Notes: generated from the letters alone by a model not told the origin. A DNA stretch of 64,000 nucleotides from Caulobacter sp031457805 (GCF_031457805.1 NZ_JAVDXI010000001.1:434001-498000); one strand, 5' to 3'. Positions 10,276 to 19,159 are shown, numbered from the stretch's first letter. Numbers and translations are program-made.

Positions 10276-11586
10276 TTGGCGTTCCGGAAATGGGTGGCGG
10301 CGAGTGCGGTCGCGATGCTGCTGGCGAGTGGAGCGCCGGCCGCCTGGGCCGAGACCAAGGCGCCTGCCATCGTCGCCGCTTCACCCGAGAGCGTCGGCTT
10401 TTCAGCCGAGGGGCTGAAGAAGCTGGACGCGCACATGCAGGGCCTTGTCGATAAGGGTCACTTGCCGGGCGTGACCACCATGCTGGTGCGCCACGGCAAG
10501 GTTGTTAACTTCGAGGTCCATGGCAAGAAGGGCTTCGACGGCCCGCCGATGACCAAGGACACGGTCTTCCGCATCTACTCGCAGACCAAGCCCGTCACCG
10601 GCGTCGCGATGATGATCCTCTTCGAAGAGGGCAAGTGGACGCTGGACGATCCGGTCAGCAAATACATCCCCGAGTTCGCCAACCTGCGCGTGTTGAAGGG
10701 CGTAAACGCCGACGGGTCGTTCGAGACGGTTCCCGCCGAGCGCCCGCCGACCATGCGCGAGTTGATGAGCCATTCGGCGGGCTTCGCCTATGGCCTGACG
10801 CCCGACAACCCCCTCGACAAGGCCTATGCGGACAAGGTGCTGGGCGCGCGCTCGCGCGATGACTTCGTCAAGGCGATCGCCGAGATCCCGCTGGTGGACC
10901 AGCCGGGCCAGCGCTGGAAGTACAGCATCGCCGTCGATATCCAGGGCCTGATCGTCGAGAAGCTGACCGGCATGTCGCTGGGCGACTTCATGAAGACCCG
11001 CATCTTCGACCCGCTGAAGATGAAGGACACCGGCTTCTGGCTGCCCGCCGAGAAGGCCGACCGGCTGGCGTCGCTCTATCTCTGGAGCCCTAAGGTCAAC
11101 AAGCTGGTCCCGGCCGACGGCTTCATGGTGCTGGACATCAGCAAGCCACCGGCCATGGCTTCGGGCGGCGGCGGACTGGTCTCGACCAACGCCGACTACG
11201 CCCGCTTCGCCCAGATGCTGCTGAATGGCGGGGAGCTTGAGGGCGCGCGCATCCTGAAGCCTGAAACCGTCAAGCTGATGCGCACCAACGCGCTGAGCGA
11301 TGCAATCATGAATTCGAGCGAGCCGCCCTTCAACACCGCGCGCGGTCGCGGCTTCGGTCTCGACTTCGCCATCGTGCTGGACAGCGCCAAGGCGGGTCCG
11401 CAGGGCGAGGGGACCTACAGCTGGGGCGGTGCGGCCGGCACCTGGTTCTGGATCGACCCCAAGAACGACTTGTTCTTCCTGGGCATGATCCACATCCTCA
11501 ACAAAGGCGGCGATCCGGCGATCAAGGACATCGACGATGACAGCGCCAAGCTTGTCTACGACGCTCTGATCGATCCGAAGAAGTAA
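10276..11586 (+). CDS. Serine hydrolase, class C beta-lactamase/esterase family (copy 2)
   Basis: Secreted paralog of the hydrolase at 7200-8588. The TTG start at 10276 has GGGAGG (10265-10270) six bases upstream and gives a signal peptide MAFRKWVAASAVAMLLASG cut near AWA. The nucleophile motif is Ser102-Gln-Thr-Lys105 and the Tyr motif is Tyr216-Ser-Ile; TYSWGGAAGTWF stands for the third motif. Long blocks match copy 1 (KPVTGVAMMILFEEGKW, DDPVS, PEFANLRV, PPTMREL, GFAYGL). The product is 436 residues. The two copies share even runs of DNA, which points to a tandem duplication later split by, or flanking, the RsaA-like gene. The natural substrate is unknown. Confidence 0.88.
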   Translation: MAFRKWVAASAVAMLLASGAPAAWAETKAPAIVAASPESVGFSAEGLKKLDAHMQGLVDKGHLPGVTTMLVRHGKVVNFEVHGKKGFDGPPMTKDTVFRIYSQTKPVTGVAMMILFEEGKWTLDDPVSKYIPEFANLRVLKGVNADGSFETVPAERPPTMRELMSHSAGFAYGLTPDNPLDKAYADKVLGARSRDDFVKAIAEIPLVDQPGQRWKYSIAVDIQGLIVEKLTGMSLGDFMKTRIFDPLKMKDTGFWLPAEKADRLASLYLWSPKVNKLVPADGFMVLDISKPPAMASGGGGLVSTNADYARFAQMLLNGGELEGARILKPETVKLMRTNALSDAIMNSSEPPFNTARGRGFGLDFAIVLDSAKAGPQGEGTYSWGGAAGTWFWIDPKNDLFFLGMIHILNKGGDPAIKDIDDDSAKLVYDALIDPKK

Positions 11587-11600
11587 CACCTTCATCCGAT

Positions 11601-11720
11601 TTCCCCGGCGAAGGCCGGGGCCCAGAGTCAGTCTGAGCGATTTGGGCGCTCACGCCGTTCTCCCCGGCCCAATGAGGAGAGGTCCCGTATTCGATCTGGA
11701 CCCCGGCTTTCGCGGGGGAG
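11601..11720. repeat. Pair of inverted intergenic repeats
   Basis: A 26-base unit at 11601-11626 and a second at 11695-11720 in the opposite direction match at about 22 of 26 positions. Each holds a small GC hairpin (for example CCCCGGC/GCCGGGG around a GAAG loop at 11603-11620). Such mobile-looking palindromes are common between Caulobacterales genes. The first may also end transcription of the serine hydrolase gene. Confidence 0.6.
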
Positions 11721-11748
11721 GTCGGGTTGGGGTAACAGGGAGGTGCTG

Positions 11749-12711
11749 ATGAAAGCCGCCGTCTATTACGAAACCGGCGCTCCGGACGTCCTGCGCTATG
11801 AGGATGTTCCCGATCCCGTCTGCCACGCCCAAGGCGTCGTCATCCGTGTCGAGGCCGTCAGCATCGAGGGTGGCGACACGCTCAATCGGGGCGGCGGCCA
11901 GATGACGGGCAGTCCGCACATCGTCGGCTATCAGGCAGCCGGCGAGATTGTCGAGGTCGGGGCTGAAGTCTCGCACCTGAAGGTCGGCCAGAAGGTTGTC
12001 ACGGTGAACGCCTTCGGCTCGCACGCGGAACTGCGCTCGGTTCCGGCGCGCAACGCTTGGCCGATCCCGGACGGGCTTGACCTCCACAAGGCCGCCGCGA
12101 TTCCGGTGCCGTTCGGCACGGCGCACGAGTGTCTCTTCGGCGCCGGGCGGCTGAAAGCCGGCGAGACGGTGCTGGTGCAGGCCGGCGCCGGCGCGGTGGG
12201 CCTCGCCGCCATCCAGCTGGCCAAGCAGGCCGGCGCAACGGTTCTGGCCTCGGCGTCCAGCGACGAGCGCCTGGAGCGCTTGAAGCCGTTCGGAATGGAT
12301 CACGGGATCAACTATCGCCGAGACGATCTGGTCGAGCAGGTCATGAAGCTGACCGGCGGCAAGGGCGTCGACTTGGTCGTCGACCCCGTTGGCGGCGCGA
12401 CGCTGCCAGGCAGCTTGGCGGCGCTCGGTTATCGCGGCCGCGTCTCGCTCGTTGGCAACGCCGGCCGTGAGCCGATGAAGGTCGATGTCGGCTCGCTGAT
12501 GGGCGGCAATCGCAGCCTGACGGGCGTGTTCCTGGGCGCGGAGATCATGACCGACCGCGTCCACGACATGATCCAGGACCTGATCGAGAAGGCTGCGAAG
12601 GGCGAGCTTGAAGTGGTCATCGACCGCACGTTCCCGCTCTCCGAAGCCGCCGCCGCCCACGCCTATATCGAGAGCCGCCAAGCCGTCGGCCGCGTGCTGC
12701 TCATTCCCTGA
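11749..12711 (+). CDS. Zinc-independent MDR oxidoreductase, quinone reductase-like
   Basis: NAD(P)H-dependent enzyme of the medium-chain dehydrogenase/reductase superfamily, quinone oxidoreductase branch. The ATG at 11749 (MKAAVYYETGAP) lies five bases after GGGAGG; a GTG at 11743 is also possible. The 320-residue product has a GroES-like N-terminal half and a Rossmann nucleotide-binding motif (GAGAVGLAAIQLAKQAGA) near residues 145-162. No cysteine/histidine set for catalytic or structural zinc is seen. It lies eight bases before a nitronate-monooxygenase-like gene and an SDR gene, so the three probably form a catabolic or detoxifying operon, substrate unknown. Confidence 0.87.
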   Translation: MKAAVYYETGAPDVLRYEDVPDPVCHAQGVVIRVEAVSIEGGDTLNRGGGQMTGSPHIVGYQAAGEIVEVGAEVSHLKVGQKVVTVNAFGSHAELRSVPARNAWPIPDGLDLHKAAAIPVPFGTAHECLFGAGRLKAGETVLVQAGAGAVGLAAIQLAKQAGATVLASASSDERLERLKPFGMDHGINYRRDDLVEQVMKLTGGKGVDLVVDPVGGATLPGSLAALGYRGRVSLVGNAGREPMKVDVGSLMGGNRSLTGVFLGAEIMTDRVHDMIQDLIEKAAKGELEVVIDRTFPLSEAAAAHAYIESRQAVGRVLLIP

Positions 12712-12719
12712 GGCTGAAC

Positions 12720-13655
12720 ATGACCAACCGCGTGCTCGCCCATACCGGGGCGAAGTATCCGATCATCCAGGCCCCGATGGGGTGGATTGCTCGCTACCAA
12801 CTGGCCAGCGCGGTCTCCCGCGCCGGCGGCCTTGGGATCATCGAGACCTCGTCCGGCGAGACCGAGAACTGCAAGGCCGAGATCACCAAGATGGCCCAGA
12901 GCGGCCTGCCGTTCGGGGTGAACCTGCCGATCATGTTCCTGCGCGACGACGCCATGCTGCGGTTCGTCTGCGACAGCGGGGTCAAGTTCGTCACGACCTC
13001 GGCCGGCAGCCCCGCCAAGTTCATCGGCCCGCTGAAGGACGCCGGCATCGTCGTCTATCACGCCGTGCCGACCGTCGACGCGGCGGTGAAGTGCGTGGAG
13101 GCCGGCGTCGATGGCCTCGTGGTCGAGGGCGCCGAGGGCGGCGGCTTCAAGAACCCCGAGGAAGTCTCGACCCTGGTCCTGCTACAGGCCATCCGCGAGA
13201 AGGTCGACGTTCCGCTGGTCGCCGCCGGCGGCATCTGCGACGGGCGCGGCATGGCCGCCGCTTTCGCCCTGGGGGCCGAGGCGGTGCAGATGGGCACCCG
13301 CTTCGTCAGCTCGGCCGAGAGCCCCGTGCACGCCAACTACAAGGCGGCGATCACGGGAGCCAAGGAGACCGGCACCTGGGTGCTGAACAAGAAGGCCAGC
13401 CCCTGCATCCGGGCCATCAAGTCTGACCTGACCAAGGAAATCTACGACGCGGGCGTCATGCCGCCCGACGTGCTGAAGAACATTCTCGGCGTCTATTTCG
13501 GTGGCGACATGGAGGCCGCGCCGGCCCTGGCCGGCCAGACTGTCGGTCTCATCAACGAGGTGAAGTCCGCCCAGGACATCATCGACGAGACGGTCGCCCA
13601 GTTTCACCAGATCACCGGGCGTCTCGGCGCCTTGGCCGCCAGCGGCGGCTTCTAG
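12720..13655 (+). CDS. NAD(P)H-dependent flavin oxidoreductase (nitronate monooxygenase family)
   Basis: FMN-dependent TIM-barrel enzyme of the 2-nitropropane dioxygenase/nitronate monooxygenase family. The N-terminus IIQAPMGWIARYQLASAVS and the GGLGIIE motif are typical, as are VVEGAEGGGF, the phosphate-binding VPLVAAGGIC and ALGAEAVQMGTRF further on. The length of 311 residues is normal. Members act on nitronates or as enoyl reductases, and the sequence does not decide between these. It is the middle gene of a set of three (MDR, this gene, SDR). Confidence 0.87.
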   Translation: MTNRVLAHTGAKYPIIQAPMGWIARYQLASAVSRAGGLGIIETSSGETENCKAEITKMAQSGLPFGVNLPIMFLRDDAMLRFVCDSGVKFVTTSAGSPAKFIGPLKDAGIVVYHAVPTVDAAVKCVEAGVDGLVVEGAEGGGFKNPEEVSTLVLLQAIREKVDVPLVAAGGICDGRGMAAAFALGAEAVQMGTRFVSSAESPVHANYKAAITGAKETGTWVLNKKASPCIRAIKSDLTKEIYDAGVMPPDVLKNILGVYFGGDMEAAPALAGQTVGLINEVKSAQDIIDETVAQFHQITGRLGALAASGGF

Positions 13656-13667
13656 AGGACTAACACT

Positions 13668-14435
13668 ATGCACAACCTGTTTTCGCTCGAGGGCCGGGTG
13701 GCCCTGGTCACCGGCGGCTCGCGTGGCATCGGCGCGATGATCGTCAAGGGTTTCCTGACCCATGGCGCCAAGCGCGTCTACATCACCGCCCGCAAGGCCG
13801 CCGCCTGCGACGCCGCCGCCGAAGAGCTGAGCCAGTACGGCGAATGCGTCTCGCTGCCAGGCGACATCTCGACCATGGAAGGGATCCAGGGCCTGGCCGC
13901 CCGGATCAAGGAACGCGAGCCCAAGCTCGACATCCTGGTCAACAACGCCGGCGCCGCTTGGGGCGCGGGCTTCGACGAGTTCCCTGAGAGCGGCTGGGAC
14001 AAGACCGTCGACCTGAACATGAAGACGCCTTTCTTCCTGACCCAGGCTCTGATCGGCCAGCTGCGCGCCGCCGCCAAGGATCACGTCGCCAAGGTGATCA
14101 ATATCGCCTCAATCGACGGCCAGTCGGTGACCAAGGACGAGACCTATCCCTATGGCGCCTCCAAGGCCGGGCTGCTGCACATGACCAAGCGCATGGCCCT
14201 GCGCCTGGCGCCCGAGAACATCGCCGTCAGCTGCATCGCGCCGGGCGCCTTCGCTTCGGACATGAACAAGGTGGCGCGCGACCATGCCGATGCGGTCGCC
14301 AAGATGATCCCGGCCGGCCGCATCGGCGAAGCTGAGGACATGGCGGGCGCGGCGATCTATCTGGCCTCGCGCGCGGGCGACTATGTCGTGGGCGGCGCAG
14401 TGACCGTCGACGGCGGAGTCAGCTTCGCGCGGTAA
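13668..14435 (+). CDS. Short-chain dehydrogenase/reductase
   Basis: NAD(P)-dependent SDR of the classical type with 255 residues. It shows the cofactor motif TGGSRGIG at residues 16-23, the NNAG motif near residue 93, the catalytic serine in NIASIDG, and Tyr-Lys in YPYGASKAG. The C-terminus ends in the common VDGG motif. Similarity to RhlG/FabG-like reductases is likely but the substrate is unknown. Its start follows 12 bases after the flavin oxidoreductase stop, so it is the last gene of that operon. Confidence 0.9.
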   Translation: MHNLFSLEGRVALVTGGSRGIGAMIVKGFLTHGAKRVYITARKAAACDAAAEELSQYGECVSLPGDISTMEGIQGLAARIKEREPKLDILVNNAGAAWGAGFDEFPESGWDKTVDLNMKTPFFLTQALIGQLRAAAKDHVAKVINIASIDGQSVTKDETYPYGASKAGLLHMTKRMALRLAPENIAVSCIAPGAFASDMNKVARDHADAVAKMIPAGRIGEAEDMAGAAIYLASRAGDYVVGGAVTVDGGVSFAR

Positions 14436-14444
14436 CAGACTGTG

Positions 14445-14473
14445 CGCTCCTCGTTCGTCGCGGACGAGGAGCG
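14445..14473. terminator. Bidirectional hairpin between SDR and bpt
   Basis: A perfect 10-bp inverted repeat (CGCTCCTCGT at 14445-14454, ACGAGGAGCG at 14464-14473) lies between two convergent genes and ends next to the bpt stop codon. It probably ends transcription from both sides, although no T run follows. Confidence 0.6.
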
Positions 14474-14474
14474 T

Positions 14475-15314
14475 CTAGTCCAAAGCTTCGAGGTTTGCAG
14501 GCTCGGCGTCGCTGAGCGGAAGGTCGCAGGCGTCCTTGAGCGCGCCTGAACCGCGTGGCGGCCGTGCGCCACGCTCGCGAGCCGACATCAGAGACCAGCC
14601 GCCGGGCTTGAGGATTTCGAGGGGCGAGAACCGCGCTTTGTAGGCCATCTTCTCGCTGCCGGGGACCCAGTAGCCAAGATAGACATAGGGCAGGCCGTTC
14701 TGCCGCGCCTGGATGATGTGGTCCAGGATAATGAACGAGCCGAGGCTGCGGCGCGGCTGATCAGGTTCGTAGAAGCTGTAGACCAGCGACAAGCCGTCGG
14801 CGAGCACGTCGACTAGCACGCAGGCGACTAGGTCTCCCGGGCCACGGTCCAGCGACCTGCGGCGGTACTCGATCAAGTGCGTGCGGACCGCCGTGTCCTC
14901 GACCATGGCGACATAGTCGGGCCAGGTCATCTCGGCCATGCCGCCGTCGGCGTGGCGGGCCAGCAGATAGCGGCGCAGCAGTTCGAACTGCTCCAGCGTG
15001 GCCTCCGCCTCGACCAGATGGCGTTCCAGATCTTCGTTACGGCTGAGGATCTTCCGTTCGGAACGCGAGAGGACGTACTCCGCCGCTGGCGCGCGGGCGG
15101 ATTGGCACGCCCGACATGTCTCGCAGGCGGGCCGGTAGGCGATGTTCTGGGAGCGACGGAAGCCGACCTGGGTCAGGCTGTCGTTGACGACGGGACCGTC
15201 GGACAGCGGGAGGTGGGCGAAGACCTTTCGCTCCTCGCGACCGGGCAGGTACGGGCAAGGCGTGGGCGCCGTCAGAAAGAACCGAAGCTGTCGCGTCGGA
15301 AAATGCTGCGTCAC
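14475..15314 (-). CDS. bpt: Aspartate/glutamate leucyltransferase
   Basis: N-end rule enzyme that adds leucine from Leu-tRNA to proteins with N-terminal Asp or Glu, marking them for ClpAP degradation. The 279-residue protein has the Ate/Bpt hallmarks: the N-terminal cysteine region (TPCPYLPGREERKVF) and the Cys-x-x-Cys-rich PACETCRACQSARA near residues 64-77, plus YLGYWVPGSEKMAYKARF in the C-terminal acetyltransferase-like fold. A GTG at 15312-15314 is the start. The bacterial bpt type is preferred over arginyltransferase because of organism and length. It lies alone, convergent with the SDR operon. Confidence 0.9.
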   Translation of the reverse strand: MTQHFPTRQLRFFLTAPTPCPYLPGREERKVFAHLPLSDGPVVNDSLTQVGFRRSQNIAYRPACETCRACQSARAPAAEYVLSRSERKILSRNEDLERHLVEAEATLEQFELLRRYLLARHADGGMAEMTWPDYVAMVEDTAVRTHLIEYRRRSLDRGPGDLVACVLVDVLADGLSLVYSFYEPDQPRRSLGSFIILDHIIQARQNGLPYVYLGYWVPGSEKMAYKARFSPLEILKPGGWSLMSARERGARPPRGSGALKDACDLPLSDAEPANLEALD

Positions 15315-15413
15315 GTTTCGCCAGTCCCCTTCAGAGTATTGCTATCCTGAACGGGATTAGGCGGCATACCGTTTCGTTGCGCAAGCTTCACGGAAGCGGC
15401 GCGCGGCGAACGG

Positions 15414-16310
15414 TCACAGCCCGTCAGGCAGCACAGGTTTCTCTCGCAGCAGAACGATCGAAATCCGGCGGTTCCCCGCCAGGGTCGGGTCGTCGGCATA
15501 GAGCGGTTCGGAGTTGGCCTTGCCCGACACCTGATAGATGCGGTCGTCGTCGACACCGGCGCTGCGCAGGACCTGGCGCGACGCGTCGGCGCGCTGGGCT
15601 GACAGAGCCCAGTCGCCGTCCTGCTTCTTGCCAAAGGCGTTGGCGCTGGTGTGACCCGAAATGGTCACCCGGTTTGGCAGTTGCGTGATGACCTTGGCGA
15701 CGGCGCGAAGCAGGACCCGGGCGCGGTCATTGGGCTCGCGCGAGTTTTCCTTGAACATCGAGCGACCTTCCTGGTCGACCAGCTGGATACGCAGGCCCTC
15801 TGGCGTCTGATCAATCAGGATCTGCTTCGAAAGCTCGGCCAGCTCGGGCATGTCCTGCAGCGACTGCCGCAGAGACTGTGCGGCGGAGGCGAAGCTGTCC
15901 TGCTCCTTCTTGGCCAGAGCGTCACGTAGCGCCTGTTCGCTGGCCGACTCCAGATTGGCCGTTTCGCTGCTCTGGGCTTCCTTGGTGACGTCCTGGGCCT
16001 CGGGCGCCATTTGCTGGACGACCGACAGCTTGCCGTCGGCCTTGGCGCCGTCGTCGCCTAGCGAGGTGCCGCCCAGGATGCCGCCGGAGCCGCTGGTCGT
16101 GGATGAGATCGAGGCCGGCGCGAAATAGTCGGCGATACCTTGCTTCTGCTCGGGGCTGGTCGTGTTGAGCAGCCACATCAGCAGGAAGAACGCCATCATC
16201 GCCGTCACGAAGTCGGCATAGGCCACCTTCCAGGCGCCGCCATGGTGACCATGGCCGCCGCCCTTCTTGACCTTCTTGATGATGATCGGCTGTTCGCTGT
16301 TGACCGCCAT
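15414..16310 (-). CDS. motB: Flagellar motor stator protein MotB
   Basis: Stator subunit anchoring the proton channel to peptidoglycan. The N-terminal part has a basic, His/Gly-rich start, then one membrane helix (about residues 30-48) carrying the proton-binding aspartate Asp33 in VAYADFVTAMMAFF. A linker rich in Ser/Gln/Glu follows, then the OmpA-like peptidoglycan-binding domain (VTISGHTSANAFG, ALSAQRADASR, GNRRISIVLL). The length of 298 residues is normal. motA is not next to it; from memory motA and motB are unlinked in Caulobacter as well. Three TTAA motifs stand just before its start codon. Confidence 0.95.
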   Translation of the reverse strand: MAVNSEQPIIIKKVKKGGGHGHHGGAWKVAYADFVTAMMAFFLLMWLLNTTSPEQKQGIADYFAPASISSTTSGSGGILGGTSLGDDGAKADGKLSVVQQMAPEAQDVTKEAQSSETANLESASEQALRDALAKKEQDSFASAAQSLRQSLQDMPELAELSKQILIDQTPEGLRIQLVDQEGRSMFKENSREPNDRARVLLRAVAKVITQLPNRVTISGHTSANAFGKKQDGDWALSAQRADASRQVLRSAGVDDDRIYQVSGKANSEPLYADDPTLAGNRRISIVLLREKPVLPDGL

Positions 16311-16315
16311 CGTGC

Positions 16316-16335
16316 TTAAGCCTGCTTAACCTTAA
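16316..16335 (-). promoter_or_regulatory. TTAA cluster before motB (possible CtrA half-sites)
   Basis: TTAA occurs at 16316-16319, 16326-16329 and 16332-16335, within 25 bases of the motB start codon. The CtrA consensus is TTAA-N7-TTAAC; the nearest pair here has a spacing of six, so it is only a weak match. Flagellar genes are known CtrA-pathway targets, which makes the cluster worth noting. Confidence 0.25.
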
Positions 16336-16424
16336 GTCCGCAACCTGCCCAAAGGTCGTTAAGATGGGGTTGCCGGAATGACCGTCGCGCGCGTAATCCG
16401 GGCCTTCTTTCCTGGAGCAGCGGC

Positions 16425-17285
16425 ATGAAGACGGCGTTTATCGGCCTGGGCGTGATGGGCTTTCCGATGGCGGGTCACCTGAAGGCCGCCGGCCACGAGG
16501 TCGCCGTCTATAATCGCTCGCCGGAAAAGGCCCGCCGCTGGGCCGAAAAGCACGGCGGACCGGCGTTGGCGACGATCGCCGAAGCTGTCGCCGGCGCCGA
16601 AGTCGTGCTGCTGTGCGTCGGCAACGACAACGACGTCCGCGACGTCGTGGCGCAGGTTCTGCCGGCGATGGCCGACGGCGGGGTCATCGTCGACCACACG
16701 ACCACGTCCGCTAAGGTGGCCCAGGAGATGGCCGCGCTGGCGGGCAAGAGCGGCCGGTCGTTCGTTGACGCGCCCGTCTCCGGTGGGCAAGCCGGTGCGG
16801 AGAATGGGCAGCTGACCATCATGGCCGGCGGTGACCAGGCCGCTTATGACCAAGTGCTGCCGGTGATCGAGGTCTATGCCAAGGCCGTGCGGCGCATGGG
16901 CGAGGCCGGCGCGGGCCAGCTGACCAAGATGTGCAATCAGATCGCCATCGCCGGTGTCGTCCAGGGCGTCGCCGAGGCGCTGCACTTCGCCAAGCGCGCG
17001 GGCCTGCCGACCGACGACGTGTTGGCCGCGATCTCGAAGGGGGCGGCTCAATCGTGGCAGATGGAAAACCGCTGGCCGACCATGGCGCAGGGGAAGTTCG
17101 ATTTCGGGTTCGCCGTCGACTGGATGCGCAAGGATCTTGGCATCGCCCTGGACGAGGCGCGGGCCAATGGCGCCAAGCTCCCGGCTACGGCCCTGATCGA
17201 TCAGTTCTACGCCGAGGTTCAGGCCATGGGCGGGAGTCGCTGGGACACCTCCAGCCTGGTCGCTCGACTCGAGAAGGACGTCTAG
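16425..17285 (+). CDS. NAD(P)-dependent beta-hydroxyacid dehydrogenase
   Basis: Member of the 3-hydroxyisobutyrate/6-phosphogluconate dehydrogenase superfamily, 286 residues. It has the N-terminal Rossmann motif FIGLGVMGFPMAGHL, the substrate-binding DAPVSGGQAGAENG segment and the catalytic lysine in GQLTKMCNQ. A GGAG stands seven bases before the ATG. Candidates are 3-hydroxyisobutyrate dehydrogenase, tartronate semialdehyde reductase or a glyoxylate/succinic-semialdehyde reductase. Without valine-degradation or glyoxylate genes nearby the substrate is open. It overlaps the end of convergent bioD by four bases. Confidence 0.88.
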   Translation: MKTAFIGLGVMGFPMAGHLKAAGHEVAVYNRSPEKARRWAEKHGGPALATIAEAVAGAEVVLLCVGNDNDVRDVVAQVLPAMADGGVIVDHTTTSAKVAQEMAALAGKSGRSFVDAPVSGGQAGAENGQLTIMAGGDQAAYDQVLPVIEVYAKAVRRMGEAGAGQLTKMCNQIAIAGVVQGVAEALHFAKRAGLPTDDVLAAISKGAAQSWQMENRWPTMAQGKFDFGFAVDWMRKDLGIALDEARANGAKLPATALIDQFYAEVQAMGGSRWDTSSLVARLEKDV

Positions 17286-17938
17286 ACGAGCGCGTCGACC
17301 AGCGCGCTCGCGGTCCAGCACGACGCGCGCGGCGCGCTCAGGAGCGGCGCGCGGTGTTCGAAGGCGCGTAGCAGGGCCATGCTCTGATCCAGCCCTGGGG
17401 CGTCCAGGCTTTCGCTTACCACAACCGCCGCCACGACCAGATTGCGAGCCCGAACAACCTCGAGCGCGGTGAGGAGGTGGCTAGCTGTCCCTAGGTAGCT
17501 GCCCGCCACCAGCAGGACCGGCAGACCCAGGGCGCTCATCAGGTCCAGATTGGTCGCTGTGTCCGTCATCGGCGACATCACGCCGCCCGCGCCCTCGATC
17601 AGGGCGAGGTCGACGTCGCGTCTGGACAGCCAGTCGCGGCAGTCGCTGACGAGGTCGTCCATTTTGAGGGTGTCGCCCTCCAGCCGTGCGGCGATGTTCG
17701 GCGCCAGGGGCGCTCGATAGCGACGCGGCGAGACCTCACGCCAGGCTTCCGGGCGACCCAGAGCGCGGGCTAGCCGGGCTGGGTCACTCTGGTCAGGCGC
17801 CTCTGGATCAAAGCCGCTGACCACGGGCTTGAAGGCGTCGACTCGCATACCCCGTGCGCGGGCTGCCTCTAGGAGAGCGCACGCGACGTGGGTCTTGCCG
17901 AGGTCGGTGCCCGTGCCGGCGACAAACAGCGCTTTCAC
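17282..17938 (-). CDS. bioD: Dethiobiotin synthetase
   Basis: ATP-dependent carboxylase closing the ureido ring of dethiobiotin, the step before biotin synthase. The 218-residue protein starts MKALFVAGTGTDLGKTHVA with the characteristic GTDxGKT P-loop, then shows DAFKPVVSG, with the substrate-binding lysine, and IEGAGGVMSPM. It starts with a GTG (17936-17938) overlapping the bioF stop (GTGA), so the two are translationally coupled. No bioB or bioC is in the window. Confidence 0.93.
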   Translation of the reverse strand: MKALFVAGTGTDLGKTHVACALLEAARARGMRVDAFKPVVSGFDPEAPDQSDPARLARALGRPEAWREVSPRRYRAPLAPNIAARLEGDTLKMDDLVSDCRDWLSRRDVDLALIEGAGGVMSPMTDTATNLDLMSALGLPVLLVAGSYLGTASHLLTALEVVRARNLVVAAVVVSESLDAPGLDQSMALLRAFEHRAPLLSAPRASCWTASALVDALV

Positions 17939-19089
17939 GACGCGATCTCCCGCAATTTGGCGATGGCGTCGGCCAGACGGATGATGTCTTCATCCCTGTG
18001 AGCGGCGCTGAACGCGATGCGCAGGCGCGCCGTGCCGTCCGGGACGGTGGGCGGCCGGATCGCCACGACCAGGAAGCCCTGCTCTTGCAGGTCGGCGGAG
18101 GCGGCGAGGGCGCGGTCCGCCGATCCCAGTACGACCGGGACGATCGGGCTACAGGCCTCTGGCAGCCCTAGTCGGCGTGTAAACAGTCGCGCCTTGGCCA
18201 GGGGAACTTCAGTGATCGCCGGATCGGCCTCGATCAGGTCCAGCGCCGCGAGCGCCGCTGCGGCCGAGCCCGGGGGCAGGCCGGTGGCGTAGACCAGGGT
18301 GCGCGCGCGGGTCTTTAGGAGGTCGATCACCGCCTGGGAGCCGCACAGATAGCCGCCGTAGGATCCCAGCGCCTTCGACAACGTGCCCATCTGCAGCGGA
18401 ATCTTGGCGTCCGGAAAGAGCGCGCCCGAGCCGCGTCCGTCGGCCAGCACGCCCACGCCGTGCGCGTCGTCGCTGAGCAGCCAGGCGTCGTGGCGCTGGC
18501 AGAGATCCGACAGAACGTCCAGCGGCGCGATGTCGCCGTCCATCGAGAAGACGCCGTCCGTGGCCACCAGCGCGTGGCGGGCCCCGGCGCGTTCGGCCTT
18601 GAGCAGGCGGTCGAGGTCCGCCGGATCGTTGTGCGCGAACTTGATGACCTTGGCGCCGGACAACTGCGCGCCCGCCCAGATGCAGGCGTGAGCTAGAGCG
18701 TCGACGAGCACGACATCGCCCGGACCGACGAGGGTCGGAATGACGCCGGTATTGGCGAGGTATCCAGAGCCGAAGACGCAAGCCGCTTCGGTCCGCTTCA
18801 GGCGCGCCAGCCGCTTCTCAAGGTCGGACAGCAGGGGGTGATCGCCGGTGACGAGGCGCGAGGCCGCCGCGCCGGCGCCGTAGTTCAGCGCCGCCTCGGC
18901 CGCCGCGGCGCGAACTGACGGGTGTTGAGAAAGGTTCAGATAGTCGTTGCAGGAAAACGAGATCAGTCGCTTGCCGTCGCGCTCGACCACCGCGCCGTCG
19001 TGGCGGCGGGTCGGGGACAGGCGTCGCCTGAGGCTCTTCGCGTCGAGAGCCGCCAGCTTCTGGCTGGCGAAGGCGTCGAGGCTGCGCAT
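17935..19089 (-). CDS. bioF: 8-amino-7-oxononanoate synthase
   Basis: PLP enzyme condensing pimeloyl thioester with alanine in biotin synthesis. The 384-residue protein has the alpha-oxoamine synthase signatures: FSCNDYLNLSQHP, the GSGYLANTGV segment, DDAHGVGVL and the PLP lysine in MGTLSKALGSYGG. The ATG at 19089 (MRSLDAFASQKL) follows AAAGGGA; longer in-frame starts would run into bioA. It heads a bioF-bioD operon divergent from bioA with 70 bases between the start codons. Confidence 0.95.
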   Translation of the reverse strand: MRSLDAFASQKLAALDAKSLRRRLSPTRRHDGAVVERDGKRLISFSCNDYLNLSQHPSVRAAAAEAALNYGAGAAASRLVTGDHPLLSDLEKRLARLKRTEAACVFGSGYLANTGVIPTLVGPGDVVLVDALAHACIWAGAQLSGAKVIKFAHNDPADLDRLLKAERAGARHALVATDGVFSMDGDIAPLDVLSDLCQRHDAWLLSDDAHGVGVLADGRGSGALFPDAKIPLQMGTLSKALGSYGGYLCGSQAVIDLLKTRARTLVYATGLPPGSAAAALAALDLIEADPAITEVPLAKARLFTRRLGLPEACSPIVPVVLGSADRALAASADLQEQGFLVVAIRPPTVPDGTARLRIAFSAAHRDEDIIRLADAIAKLREIAS

Positions 19090-19159
19090 GTCATTTCCCT
19101 TTCCGACGATCGAGCGGGGGGATAGGCAAGGCGCCCCGAGTCCGCAAACGGAAAGCGAC
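19090..19159. promoter_or_regulatory. bioF-bioA divergent control region
   Basis: These 70 bases must hold both promoters. CGGAAAG occurs on each strand just before each start codon (19099-19105 read toward bioF, 19149-19155 toward bioA), making a symmetric pair that mainly reflects the two ribosome-binding sites. One GANTC site lies at 19138-19142. I found no BioR-type TTATCTATAA or BirA-type palindrome, so the regulator is not evident. Confidence 0.45.

Noticed and set aside
19090..19159. BioR or BirA operator between bioF and bioA
   Set aside because: No TTATCTATAA-like or BirA-like palindrome is present; the symmetric CGGAAAG pair is explained by the two ribosome-binding sites.
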